Assembly: GCA_029641185.1 (NCBI GenBank)
Contig: JAPWGK010000026.1
Span: forward strand, 434,001 to 498,000
Source of the DNA: Pseudofabraea citricarpa
Lineage: Eukaryota; Ascomycota; Leotiomycetes; Helotiales; Dermateaceae
DNA length: 64,000 nt
Reading direction: 5' to 3'
The translations under genes were made by a program, and so were the position numbers. Shown here piece by piece: positions 32,990-44,615 of this stretch (its first letter is position 1; the number at the start of each line of letters is the position of its first letter). Below the pieces are notes generated by a model. That model was not told the origin of the DNA and made no database searches. It saw nothing but the letters and a program-made list of their open reading frames with translations.

Positions 32990-33120
32990 ATGTAGCGAAT
33001 CTCGTTGGACCACGGGGAGTCACTGTTATTAGCGCTGGTGTGTTTTGCATTGGTGCTGCATTAAAATGCGCGAGTGTTAATCAGCTTAATCGAGGGATAT
33101 TGATGTTTGGGAGGGAGAGC
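32990..33120 (+). pseudogene. Possible remnant of an MFS sugar transporter
   Basis: In one frame this reads a loop 2-3 plus TM3-like stretch: NLVGPRGVTVISAGVFCIGA followed by ALKCASVNQL. It resembles the RLGRR-gly-rich TM3 part of sugar porters such as those at 22668 and 29979. It is not flanked by in-frame TM1-2 or TM4 sequence and has no start. Reading it as a decayed third paralogue is an inference from about 40 residues. Confidence 0.3.
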
Positions 33121-34523
33121 TGCGTGATTGCTCCACGCAGTAATTCCTTTGGTACAGCCACCATTCAGCAGTACTCCCCTGACTCGCAGACTATTTCGAT
33201 ACGCGATGAGCTAAGATTGACCGAGTGGGAGGGACTTCCGAAGGCATCTTCATCCTGATAGCCGTACGAACTGGAGCTGGACCTGGAGATCTCCTACACC
33301 GAAGCAGGAGGGAGGCCTCGGTTGGGTGGGTGGGTAAATCTACCAGCGTATTAAGTATGCGTTGGCAAGTGGTGGTCTGGTGCGATGGAGGTTAGATTTG
33401 AGTGCGTGAAAGGACATGATCCAAGTACTCGGAGTCCCTTCTAAACGAGAGCAGTCTTTTTATTTAGCAATCGGACCCTCGAGGCTCTGGATAATGTCAA
33501 CGATACATATACACCGAGAGAGCACACAAGATTGAAAACGCAGGCGCTTGGAGTAGGAGCCGGGGCAGGAGCAGGAGCTGAAGTGCGGAGCTGGACTCTA
33601 GAATCTATCGAGTCTCGACGATCTCAAAGAAAATCAGCACCATGGCAAGAAACTCACTAGCAGGAGGTCGCAGTTGTGTGGGTAGATAAACCTATTTATG
33701 TGTCATGCTATGTACAGCTGTGCTTCTGTATAGAGATCTAATACAGTGATGATGGTATAGTATAAAGCTAGCCTCTTAGGGATACACCTCTCTTCTGAAA
33801 GCGGGTACCCTTTTACAAAAAGTACCTTTCACCAAGGAAGCACTTCTTCTAAGCTCGGCCCCCTTTTCTAGAAGCCCCTCCCCAATACTTGTTAGTACGA
33901 GGTACGACTTGCCAGAGTTTATTTGTTTTCCCTGCGGTATCTAGACGGCAGAAGAAAAATTCAAACTTGGTAAAAAATATCAGCAGCCGTCCCCTTCCCC
34001 ATATTGAAACACATAAACTAACCAAAGCAAATTCTTCACGCTTTTGTATCCTTTCCAGAGTCTCACGCCAAGTAATTTCTTGCAGGATTGTTCTGACTAG
34101 GCAGGTATTAGTCGGGTGCATGACCACCAGCGAATACCTACCTCCTGTTGTATGTTTCTCCCCTACCCCCCCTTTTTTTAGTTATGGCGTACGCTTGCTC
34201 GTCTAAATCTTTCTTTCGGCGGAGGAAGGAGGAAATAAGCGAGCGAGCATAGGTACTTACCAAGAGGTAGATATCTCGAACTCGAATGAAGCTCTTTTCA
34301 ATGGAACCTTCGTTCTTCCATCATCCTACTACTCGTTCTTCGTCCTAGCTTGACGCTGCGATTTGATATAGAGATACCTAAAACTTGCTTCTTTCATCTG
34401 TTGCGTGTAACATTATAGAAACTCTACCCTCATATAAAGATAGGCAGATATATTATTTAGTGAGTATATTTTGCCTAGCAAGCAAGAGTTAATCTCGGAA
34501 CCTTGATCCAAGTGACTTGGTCG

Positions 34524-34546
34524 AAGGCAAGGCAAGGCAAGGCAAG
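34524..34546. repeat. Short tandem repeat (AAGGC)n
   Basis: Four and a half copies of AAGGC in an intergenic region. Confidence 0.8.
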
Positions 34547-35117
34547 TGTCAAGGCCTGCAAGCGAGCAAGGGAAATCCTTCTTCTCTGCCCCGACACGAA
34601 GAGGTACCTAATAAAGATGCGTAGCAGATTCACATCAGCAGATCGATCGACATCATCTCAGATAAACAAATAAAAAAGTTATCACGATGAATCAAGCCAC
34701 TGAAAGAAGGAAAGGGAAAAAAAAGTCGCCAGAATTTCCAAAGACTTTTGATTTCTCTAGTCTACAGCGTCAGTGCTGTTCTTCTGCCAGTACCAGCTTA
34801 ACATTATATAGGATCCCAGGCTACGGCGGCTTCTCCCCTCTCTCTCTTTATAGGGACGCGCCATGCTGCCATCAGGCCCAAAGTCGCTTTGTTGTGAAGG
34901 AAGGAAGTAAGGAAGGATGGATATAAAGCCCTGCGCCAAAGAACTCCCGACTGAAAATCACTCCCGGCTATGTCTATGTACTGTACATCATTAGGGCCCA
35001 GCCTCTATCCATTCCATCAGCAGAATCGATGTGAGCACCGGCGCGGCTCCTCCTCGGCTCGATTGGTTTCGTAAATTCGTTAAAAAAGCTAGACCCAGGC
35101 TGTGGTCGTCCAACAGC

Positions 35118-36984
35118 TCAAAATGCTACACCGCGATTGCCGTCCTGCGGTCGGGAGTTTTGCCCCCATAACGCGTTGTGGATCTGCGGGTTGCCACTCT
35201 CTTCTTGAGTGACGGGCTGCTGTGACTGCGCCCACTGCTGTGACGGGCTTTGCTGTCGTCGTTCCTCTCTCCTCTGCTCCAAGTATGCTTGTGATGGTGC
35301 GTTCGAAACGTATGGGTTTTGCTGAACGTAAGACTGATATGGCTCAGGTTCGCTGATCGCTAAACCTATAGGCGGGTTGGGATACATTGTCCCTCCTTCG
35401 CTGATGTCTTGGCCATTAGCATCGTATCGCTCACGCGCAGGTACGTAACCTGAGCCTCCGTGATTCAAGGGATTCGGTTGGGCGTGAGCAATAAGTCCAG
35501 CACCTTCATCACCTCTGCCTGGAACCGCAGCCTGAACAGGCATACCGAATTTGCTCCTCCGAAATTCGTTTGCAATAGGTAATACCTCAGTGCGCTGGTA
35601 TCGCTGTTCTTCCTTGCCGGCGGTAGGTTGTAATGTCATATCGTTCTCGTTGCTGGTAACATTCGAGCTGAAGGTTGAATTCTTGTAGGAAAGATCGTTC
35701 TCGCGAGATTTTACACCAAAAAACAACCATCGCATGGCACGAGCAAAGCCAGTGACCATATCCCATGGGTTCATGGCGTCTGCCATAGCTTTAACTCCGA
35801 GGAACCCACCTTGCTTGGGGCCAACGTGGTCGTTGCTGGGACCGTCCGAAATAGGCGATAGAGGATACTTGGCAGGCATTGCATTCTCAGAATACGGCTT
35901 CCATGGAAAGGCGAAAAGGTGTAGTACAGCGAAAATGGCCATCTCCACACAGAGGAGAAGGGCAGGAATACCGACTTTGAGATCGGGATAGGCCAAGTAT
36001 CTTGTTGGAGAAATGACGTTGAGCGTGGAAGATGTAAGAATACTGATCATGAAAGATTGCCAGAAGGACAGGAAAATGACAAGCTTGATCGCGAGGACCT
36101 TTAGGAAGGGGCTGTGAGGGCTGAGATCTTTGCGCAGTTGAATATAGAACTGGATGAGGCAGTACATTGCAACCGTTACTGCAGCACCTTCGATGACAAG
36201 AACCTAACCGAGTTAACAAGCTTATCCTCTAAGCCACTCAAAAGAGACTTACCCAAATGTGCGCAAATACGGGCGAGTTGGACGCTTCACAATATCTGCC
36301 GAAGTATTGGGTTACGACAGCAGTAACCGTCATAGAAACACGGACAAAGCAGTATTGATATACACCGCTCCAGATAATGTTGAACCACGTGAGACCACTT
36401 CTAGGAACCCTCCAAGGTCCTCTCTGTCCCCCACAGCATGCTGCAAACCAGTTAACCGGCCATACCCAGGCTTTGGGTACGATGCCTCGGAAATAATCCT
36501 TTTGTTCGTGGAGGTTCGGTGCGAGATAGTGGCACAAAAGAGCAAAGAAAGAGGCGATCGCGAAAGCTTCGTAACAATCCGATATGACTTGAAAATAGAT
36601 GGCGTGCCAATAAAACCATATCTGTAGGAAAGCCGAAGCAGCGTAGACGGGAATCATGAAAAGAATACGGATGATGCTATCTTTTGTTAGCGAAGTAGAG
36701 GTAGGTTTAGCATATCGGAACTTACTGTCGCTGCTCGTATGGCCTTGTATAGTGTGTCGCATGCATCCATATCAGATAGAAGGAGATGAGTATGGCTGTC
36801 ATTGCTGCCGCGGCAGCTATTATAATGGCGAGAGAATGGAATGTCATGTTTCCCACCAGTATCTCCTCGGATGTGCCAACTATTCATGTCAGCATGGTCT
36901 GTCTCGTCATTCCAGCGGAGGGCGGTCCATACTGCGCATCTCATCCAGCGTCGAATTGCAAGTTGCATTAAATGAGAGTCCCAT
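35118..36984 (-). CDS. DUF300 / TMEM184-OSTalpha family membrane protein
   Basis: Seen: four exons (36984-36933, 36879-36726, 36676-36253, 36203-35118) encode 571 aa. A short N-glycosylatable lumenal start (NATCNST) precedes TM1 (near 28-48). HYTRPYEQRHIIRILFMIPVYA is the hallmark DUF300 segment near 55-76. Further TMs include YEAFAIASFFALL, GVYQYCFVRVSMTVTAVV and KVLAIKLVIFLSFWQSF. About seven TMs are followed by a roughly 300-residue hydrophilic tail rich in Gln, Pro and Ser. Known: the family includes yeast and animal TMEM184 and OSTalpha; in fungi some members sit at the vacuole or plasma membrane with roles in transport or signalling. Specific function cannot be given. The tail is longer than the conserved core and is typical of filamentous fungi. 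Confidence 0.9.
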
Positions 36985-37652
36985 GATGAAGGATGATGGT
37001 CAGGTCGAGCCAGGTTGATGCGAATGAGCACCACGGTGCAGTAAATTTCTCCCTTCTTGCTCCACGGCGTCGGTCTTCCTTTTCGTGGCGAATATGTAGT
37101 AGAACAATGGTTGTCTCTCGCAGCGGACGAGTCTGTTGAAAGCCTTTCCTGCTATGCTTTGTCTATTTCGAGTATGTACGTCAAGCAGATGCGCGTTATG
37201 CTATCCAACAAAGACTCCAGGACGTCAATTTGCAGCACTGCCCCCGTATTCGCTGCAATGCTAGCTCAGTCGCGATGCGTCGTTCGTGTTAAAGGGGGTC
37301 GCAGTCATCCGATCGCAGTCGAGAATAATCCGGGGGATAAGAAGATGAAAAGGGAATGATGGCGAAGGGCTGCTGACGTACAATGACAGTACGATAGAGA
37401 GGGCGAAATCAATTCGGCGGCACGGTAGTTGATGCAGATTATTAGTATTAATGAGAGGGAGATGGTTACGGGCAACAATGAGCGAAGAACAAGCCCTGCC
37501 AGGTTGTGTAAGCTTTGGGGCCGGAGAAGCGACAAGCAACGACTGGCAGACTGGCAGCGGCGCGGGCCAATCCCAAATTAAGACACGAGTGGCCAAGCGC
37601 GCTACAGTACTGTACAGCACCCCGACACCCTGAACCCAGTGTTGGAGGGGGC

Positions 37653-37680
37653 TGTAGGGGTATAGAGTGTAGGGGTATAG
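37653..37680. repeat. Direct repeat TGTAGGGGTATAG x2
   Basis: Two copies (37653-37665, 37668-37680) with related TGTAGGGTGCTGTAG sequence following. Not a telomeric repeat. Confidence 0.7.
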
Positions 37681-40028
37681 GGTGCAAGCCTGTAGGGTGC
37701 TGTAGCCTGTACTCCGTACTGTAGGCTGTCAACTCATCAAGCGGGCACTGGGCAGGCTGTTTGCACTCCTCGCTCAGCCTCCTCGCGTCGTCCCCAAACA
37801 CCAACCAACCACGCACCTCTTCTCTGCATTTCTGTCCCCTACCCACCACCCATAGGCATCTCCAGGGGGTCAGGGACATGCCTACAGCGCTCACCAGTCA
37901 GCGCTCACCACTCACCATTCACCATTCACCACTCACTACCCCGTCAGGCACCTCCCCTCTGGCCGAGTAGGGCTGAGTGCTGCTAGACGGTGGCAGTACA
38001 GAGACACTGGCGTAATCTGCTTCCAACTGCATCCCTCCTGTCATGACTTTGCCCCCCCCTCACTGACACGCTGATCCTCATCATTCGTCGACGATCACCA
38101 TCCTTCATGTGGACCGGCAGCATTATGTGGGCTGGACAGACTCAACTCCCAACACTGTGAACGCCGGTATCACCTTGAAACCCAGCAATTATGCAGTATA
38201 TCGTCACGTGATGGGTTATCCAACACCCCCCACCAGCCCGGCGTGGGCATATGAAACTCCATCTTATATGTTGCCGCGTCGCTCCAGCTTTTCCCTCGTC
38301 TTCGTCCAATGTCGACGTGGACCTCTCGCGCAGGTCGAGCACAGCACAGTGCGTGCGTGTTTGGCCCATAACGCATCAATTGGCTGAGACCCTGGATGAG
38401 CGCCATCGGGGTCCAGCCAGCTCCAGCCAGCTCTGTCTCCTCGCCTGGCCAGCATCCCTCACCTCTCCCAATACAGAAGATGATTATGGTTCCTCACTTC
38501 TTCACACATGCCCTCGATTTCTCGGCATCAGCCGCCCAAGATGCCAAGCGATCGTTGCCCTGCCAAGCCGGAGGAAGTGATAACGAGATGCTGAGATATC
38601 TGAGCTCTATCATGCCCAGCCGGTCGCTGGTTGCATGGCCGGTCGCAAGGCAAACAATTCGATCGCAACTCAATATCTTCCACCGATGGCTTGGGCTTGG
38701 CTCTTCTTCACGATGGATGCTAAACATCATGGCTTGTTGATGCTTTTGATTTCGCGATGCGACTAACAGAATGGTTGAATAGGCCAGCTTCAAGTTATCG
38801 AGAGCCTGGGTGCCAAAGCTTGCATGAATAGTCTCAATCAACACACGATGTCCAACCCCAAAACCATTACTCGCCGACACGATGCGATGACACTGCTCAA
38901 GAATCTATCATCGAACTCCTTGAACGAAAAACAATATCCAGACCTAGAAGCTTAATCTTCGAACCGCAACACTAAACAACAAGCTTTGCCCGGAATGCTC
39001 GGCAGTACCCAGAGAGGTTTGCATTTTCTTTCCAGTCTGCATTCGGACGAGTGACAAACACCATTCGCTAGGTTGTTTTGTGAGTAGCCTCAATCCTAGC
39101 TTTGGTCGCTTCGAGTGAGGCTCCAAACCATATTTCTAGTGACAGACAGCCGAGCACCGTCTTCCTCACTGGGATTTATTTCTCTATGTCATATAGCTGG
39201 TGGCTCAAAGTGAGCTAATGCCACGCTGTCGCCATCAATAAAGGAACTGGAGAAAGTCCGGATTATCTTGTTTACACAGTTCGGCTACCGCAGCAGCCAC
39301 TCTCTTGAGAAGAGCATGAGTAGTTGAAAATCTGTAGTACTTCACAGACAACATAAAGCTCCAACCATGTAGAATTTCCCTTCGGTGGCCCCGGCCAACC
39401 CGTTGAACTCAATCTTTCAAGCGAAACCCCGATCGGGCCCATGTATGGGAACAATTATGCAGAGCCTCAACAATAATGCACCCGATACAGTACCAAACCA
39501 AACTTCACAACATAACGGCTTCACCGTCGGAGATGATAGTTCACAGACTCCGAACATAACTGGCCCTTGCTCTTGCCGATGTCCATCGAGTTGGTTCAAC
39601 GAAACATTTGAGACTTCGGTACTGTAGCATTTGATTCCTCAAATGTGTCAACGCCTGGACTCCCACGTGATGTCTCGTACGATTTCTCAGACGTTATATC
39701 GTTTGAGGGTACGGGCTGTAGCAGTATATTAACCTTCCTGTCCTTCTCCTTCTTCTTCTCTCTTCAACACAAGTTCACCGTGATCAATCACCCACAGGTT
39801 CTGTGACGACGGAACCTGTACTCGCGATTGCGCTTCTGTCCAACCTGTTTTGATGGAGTCCAGGCACAATGATCATTCCATTTATTGGATGTGAAATGAT
39901 GCTCGTTGACACCTCAGCAGTAGGTCGATTAATGAGTCTGGTATGTCATTCCCACATCGTACCAGAAAACACGAAGCTAATAATCAACTGCAGTCAACAT
40001 TACCGAGTCGCACCGTGACCACCAAAAC

Positions 40029-40607
40029 TTGAAAGATCAGAATTCCCTCCACGATCACAAGTTTTCCCAAGACCATCATCGACAGCAGTCAAACCTGCAT
40101 CCTCGAACGACTTCTCAACTTCCTGGAATCTCCTCCGCCTACCGAGAAGAGGGATTCAAAACACCTAGTCAACCGAGTCGAAGCAAACGTTTTGGCTGCA
40201 CCACTCCAATTCACAGTTCCTCTCACCAGCGAACCAGTGTCCTCGATAACCGCCGCGCCCGATGTAGCAGTGAACAGTCAGTCGAGTCGATCCCCGATCC
40301 TCGACCGAGCAGCTTCCGCCACGACGAACCCCTTGGCACCGACCTTCGAGAAGCAAGTCTCCGCGAGTTCAACCCCCCGAAGCCGCGCTCGTTTTCCCTC
40401 CTCGACGGGACCTTACACGTCCATCCGCTCCCCCACGGGGAATCTCCGCCGCGCCGGCCGTCGAAACCTTGCTGGATAGAAACTTGGAAGAGTCGATGTC
40501 ACGTCCTCTGGAGAGTTTTGGTCCGCACAGCGTTCCGTCCGCGCGCGCCCCGGAGATGGATGCCTCTTTTCTCCCTCCCCGTGTTCACCACACCCGTCGA
40601 GTTCTGA
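40029..40607 (+). CDS. Uncertain ORF, possibly 3' exon of an unknown gene
   Basis: A frame of 192 codons is open, and a second overlapping forward frame (about 40192-40479) is also open, so coding status is unclear. Upstream, a good-looking intron (GTATGT at 39941, CTAATAA branch, CTGCAG ending at 39993) could join an ATG near 39870 to either frame. Composition is Ser/Pro/Arg-rich without recognised domains. If real, it is probably a disordered regulatory protein. GC is higher than in the flanks. Confidence 0.2.
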   Translation: MKDQNSLHDHKFSQDHHRQQSNLHPRTTSQLPGISSAYREEGFKTPSQPSRSKRFGCTTPIHSSSHQRTSVLDNRRARCSSEQSVESIPDPRPSSFRHDEPLGTDLREASLREFNPPKPRSFSLLDGTLHVHPLPHGESPPRRPSKPCWIETWKSRCHVLWRVLVRTAFRPRAPRRWMPLFSLPVFTTPVEF

Positions 40608-41209
40608 GTGGAATCCCGATGCAGCAGCATCCTCGAAATTAGAAAACCTTCACTTTCTTCTCCGCGTCTCCCCTCGCGCGCCCCTCGCGTGGCGCGCTTG
40701 GTGCTGAGCCAGAGAAGAGCCTCCGCTTCCGCATCCGACCTCTAGAGAAAGCGTGTCCTTTCCCTTTCATTTTTACGAAAGAAAGAGACAAGACGCGCAA
40801 GAAATCCTTAAGATGGATCCCTTTGAGAAGAGAAAGAACCCACATCCAGCCTCGCCTTCCGTGCCGTGCTGGATCCCGTCGGGTTTTCTCTTGCTAGTCC
40901 GATCAGGCGATGAGATGACGAAGCTGTTTTTTTGTTGAGACTTGATGTCGTTCCTTCCACCCCTTTTTCCTTATCTGTCTGTCTATCTGTCTGCCAGTAA
41001 AACCTCTTCTTTGGGTAGAATCCCCTCCTTGGGTTTTCTTTCCCCCTCTTTTATGGGCGTTCTCTCCGCGCGGTTGGGGCCTTTTCCTAACCCCGAGTGG
41101 AATGTCTCCCTCAACGAGGTGGTGCCTTCCATACCTATCATGCATCTCTGTGTGTGGGTGTTGCATCTATCTCCCGTCTGTACCTTTTCGTGGTGTTGGG
41201 GATCAGTAG

Positions 41210-41240
41210 TTTCTTTTTTTTTCTTTCTTTTTTTTTTTTT
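41210..41240. repeat. Pyrimidine tract (poly-T rich)
   Basis: Nearly uninterrupted T/TTTC run. Confidence 0.85.
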
Positions 41241-41430
41241 AATCCTGGTGTCTCTCTTCCTTTCTAGATGGGGAGTCGAGGAAGAGAGAGGAAAATGAAA
41301 AAAAGGGACGAAACGAAACCAGACTTTTTGTGTATATCTATCAAGATCAAATCATATCATATCAAGATCAAACTAGTTGGAAATCATCTATCCACATCTG
41401 CACTCACCTACTTCCCCTTGACGTATAAAC

Positions 41431-41465
41431 AAAAAGAAAAGAAAAGAAAAGAAAAGAAAAGAAAT
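41431..41465. repeat. Microsatellite (AAAAG)n
   Basis: About seven copies of AAAAG. Confidence 0.9.
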
Positions 41466-41559
41466 TGAGAAGTGAGAAAGAAGTGAGCCGGCTGTCGAGT
41501 AAGGTGTTGTGACATGTTGGGACCGTACAAGTCAGCGCAATCTTGATCTTGATCTCCAT

Positions 41560-41580
41560 CTGGATCTGGATCTGGATCTG
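41560..41580. repeat. Microsatellite (TGGATC)n
   Basis: Three and a half copies of TGGATC following TTGATC units. Confidence 0.75.
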
Positions 41581-41763
41581 TGCAAGGTACCTTAGGTATA
41601 GGGAGGTAAGTAGTGTCACATCACGTCATATCACATCACATCACTCGCGCACACACACAGACAACTCATATATCTATGTATATTTATCTGTGAGCATCTC
41701 TTATTCGCCTTCTAGATCTATGCAGAGTACGTACGTAGGCAGGTACTGTAGGTAGGAAGAGGT

Positions 41764-41798
41764 GTCACATCACATCACATCACTCACTCACTCACTCG
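41764..41798. repeat. Microsatellite CACAT / CACT
   Basis: CACAT repeats pass into ACTC repeats. A related CACATCACAT stretch occurs near 41617-41645. Confidence 0.75.
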
Positions 41799-41911
41799 CG
41801 CGGAAAACTTATTCATGCATGTATTTATGTATAGGTATCTCTTATTCAGCATTCTTGACTCCTCTCTCCTACTCTCTCCTACTCATCTCTAATCCGCCAA
41901 AGATCCGCGCC

Positions 41912-41940
41912 ATATATACTATATACTATATACTATATAC
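41912..41940. repeat. Tandem repeat (TATATAC)n
   Basis: About four copies of a 7-bp unit. Confidence 0.85.
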
Positions 41941-42060
41941 GTGCAAGATATGGCAAGTCCATACATACCCTCTCTCCTCTCTCCTCTTCAAGACCAGAAA
42001 CATCAAAACGAAAAAGCAGACACACAAGACACGGTTGAGCAAGTAAGAGATATTCACAAT

Positions 42061-42089
42061 GCCCTGCCCTGCCCTGCCCTGCCCTGCCC
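42061..42089. repeat. Microsatellite (GCCCT)n
   Basis: Nearly six copies of GCCCT. Confidence 0.9.
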
Positions 42090-42395
42090 GTGTCCAAAGA
42101 GTGAAAAAAGAAAATTGAAAAAAAGAGGAAAAAACTTCTAAGCTTATACCCAGCGCGGACGCAACAGAGAGACAAAAGGAAAAGAAAAGAAAATAAGAAG
42201 AAAAATTCGATTCTCAGCCTCCCACTCATCTACCTTCTACTACTCGAAAGTTCCATTCATTCATCGTACAACTAACTTAGAGAGGGAGTATAAACCCCGA
42301 CGGAGAAACACACAAAAGGATCGCTCGCTGTCTCTCTTTATAGACAGGAGCCCCTCCAACGCCATCGACAAGAAACCAAGCCGACGAATGACAAC

Positions 42396-42397
42396 AA

Positions 42398-42433
<36 letters not shown>

Positions 42434-42440
42434 AAAAAAG
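42396..42440. repeat. Microsatellite (AAAG)n
   Basis: About ten copies of AAAG ending in an A run, about 230 bp past the MFS stop codon. Confidence 0.9.
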
Positions 42441-42672
42441 GTCAAGCCAAGTCCGAAAGTTGAAAAGAGCTCGTTCGATATCGACAGGCTACTAATAAAT
42501 GTCCACAATGTATGTACGCAACAAGTATTTTCACGCACGAGCACATGCTCGTGGCAATATATCATGATAAGATTGAACGGTTTTTTTGATTCGTGAGAAT
42601 GGATGGTTGGATGTAAGAAGAGAAGAAAATAAAAGAGAGAGGGAAAGTAAAAGGGGTATCTATCTATCTAAT

Positions 42673-44615
42673 TCAAACACCGGCGATCTCTTCGTCGGTG
42701 AGGACATCGGCGCTCTGACGGGCTCGAGAGTTGATGCCCGCAGCAGTTCCCTCAGACGACTCTGGCTCGGTGACATAAACTAAAATATATAAGCTTTGGC
42801 GAAGGACGGAAGAACTAAAAAATGGGGGGCTTACTGTGCGGTCTGATAAACCAGCTAACCAAGAACGCAGTCGCAAACCACGACGTCAACACAACGAAGA
42901 CCGCCTGTGGGAATTTTCCAACCGTAGAGGCGTAGATCAGGTTGAAGAATGCCGGACAGACAATCCTAGCCAAAGCATGGAGCAAACCAGTCGCTCCTAA
43001 AAGCTGGCCAACTTGCTCGTGTGGTACATGTTTGGTTAGAGCAGACTGTAGAGTAGGAGACCCAACACCTCCCAGAGCGGCCAATACACCAGATGCAACG
43101 AACATCGGCCCAGACCTAGAAAGCACATATCCGCCATATCCTAGAACTTCAAACATGATTGCCATGCGTACCATGTTGAGCTCAAATGTATCAGATCCAG
43201 AATTAGGTTCTGGCACAGAAAAGCCGGATTCGCGGCGTTGCTTGTTCCGGCGGCGAGTGCGGAAGATATAATTTAGTAGTGGAAGTATGATAAGGAGGGC
43301 AGATACCCGAGATGTATTGGCGGCAGAGACGAAGAGATTAGTCTCGTAAGTACCCCAGCCGAATTGAAACCCAGAATAGTACACAACCACAGTCATAGCG
43401 CCCATTGCGGTGCCAAATATGATGGTATCAACCATCGACAGTAAAACCAGGTTTGCCCGGAGAGCATTTGATGTTCCTGGTCCAGTCGGCCAGAGAATCT
43501 TGAGAGGGGCGAGCACATTGCCGTGGCGTAAAGCCCATATGAGGGAATAGCCATCATGCACAGCATTGCTTCCTGCCTCGTTGTGCTTGTCACGAGCAAG
43601 AAGTTGTCGCTTTTTCGTGAGTGATTCTGGAACAACAAGGCCGATGAACAGAACGAAGCAACCGTGAATGACCAGCGCTGCATAGAACGTGGTCAAAAGA
43701 GAGCCAGTGGCTTTGTAGGCAAAAGCTGCCATGAATGGGCCAAGTGCAATTCCACCAAAGAGACAGGCATGGAAGTATCCAAAAGAGACAGCTCTCTTCG
43801 GTGGCGGTGTACAATCAGCAGCGTACGCATGAGTTAGAGCCATGCCAGCTGTAAATGATCCGCACAATCCTTCGAAGACGCTGCCAGCCAAGAGCCATGT
43901 GTAGTCAATGGTGTCTGGATATTTTGCGGCCAAGATGGTGATGATCTCAGTCAGAAAACCCCCAGCGCTTGTCACGCACAGAAGTCGAATCCGTCCATAG
44001 CGATCTGACCAGGCCCCTAGCTTTGGCGACATCAAGGCACTTAGAAGCCCAGCTATCATCGTCATGTATAAAGTGAACTTCGTAGCCAGGGCTTGTATCT
44101 CTGGAAGTCGACACTGAGGGTTGTCGCCACCAGAGATAACTGGAGTAAAGATGAATGATGGATCGTTTGCAGACTTCTCGGAGAGATATTGTCGGCATAC
44201 CAGTGACAATATCAAGTTGAGCTTCGGCACAATAATACCCCCAAAAGCCAGGGCGAATAAGAAGAACGGTGGTAGGAGCCAGAAAACCTAGATTTAAAGT
44301 AATCAGGACATGGCCTCAAGAGCGCAAAGAAGCCCTCAAACTCACTGAAGGTTTTTGGCGCCAGGTCAAGCCCTCAAAGTCAGCTTGGCCTGCCCATTCT
44401 GTCTCTGTCGTCTCGCTCCTCCCCAAGTCCGGACCGGAAGAGCTACCAGAGTCTCCCAGGAGTGGGCTATCTTCCGTGTGTGTATTTTTGTTGTACCCTG
44501 CCGCTCTGGCCAAAGAAGCCTGCGCACCCCAACTACCATCATCCTCCTCGTTCTCTCGATCAGTGCTTCGCTCATGCACTACGATCCTATCTTTGGATGA
44601 TTGATGGCGAGCCAT
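42673..44615 (-). CDS. MFS exporter (DHA1/tetracycline-resistance-like)
   Basis: Seen: three exons (44615-44346, 44287-42835, 42779-42673) encode 609 aa. The start has a Kozak-like CCACCATGG context. A 95-residue acidic, Ser-rich N-terminal tail precedes TM1 (WLLPPFFLFALAFGGIIV). Motif A after TM2 reads LGAWSDRYGRIRLL, and TM4-5 carry SFTAGMALTHAYAADCTPPP, then FGYFHACLFGGIALGP (motif C-like). A central hydrophilic loop, a second six-TM half with SPTLQSALTKHVPHEQVGQLLG, and a short Glu-rich tail follow. The pattern is that of fungal proteins similar to bacterial tetracycline exporters and animal HIAT1. Known: 12-TM proton-driven transporter. Substrate unknown. No neighbouring biosynthetic genes point to one. 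Confidence 0.9.

Larger units (their letters stand above)
32613..35117. other. Gene-poor region with possible MFS relic and simple repeats
   Basis: 2.5 kb with no confident gene. A probable transporter fragment lies at 32990-33120. GGAGC-type low complexity is seen at about 33548-33580, and AAGGC repeats at 34524-34546. The rest shows only short frames. Confidence 0.4.
36985..42672. other. 5.7-kb gene-poor region with many simple repeats
   Basis: No gene with recognisable domains on either strand. Overlapping short frames occur in every phase, the longest at 40029-40607. Tandem repeats include TGTAGGGGTATAG twice (37653-37680), CACCATTCA-type repeats (37888-37940) and a series of microsatellites at 41210-42670. 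It probably includes long 5' sequence of the DUF300 gene and the 3' flank of the MFS gene. A non-coding RNA or unannotated fast-evolving gene cannot be excluded. Confidence 0.4.

Noticed and set aside
37653..37680. Telomere-like repeat
   Set aside because: The unit TGTAGGGGTATAG is not TTAGGG and occurs only twice.
38251..38880. Several 100-130 codon frames on both strands
   Set aside because: They overlap each other in many phases, have no recognised domain and no splice support.
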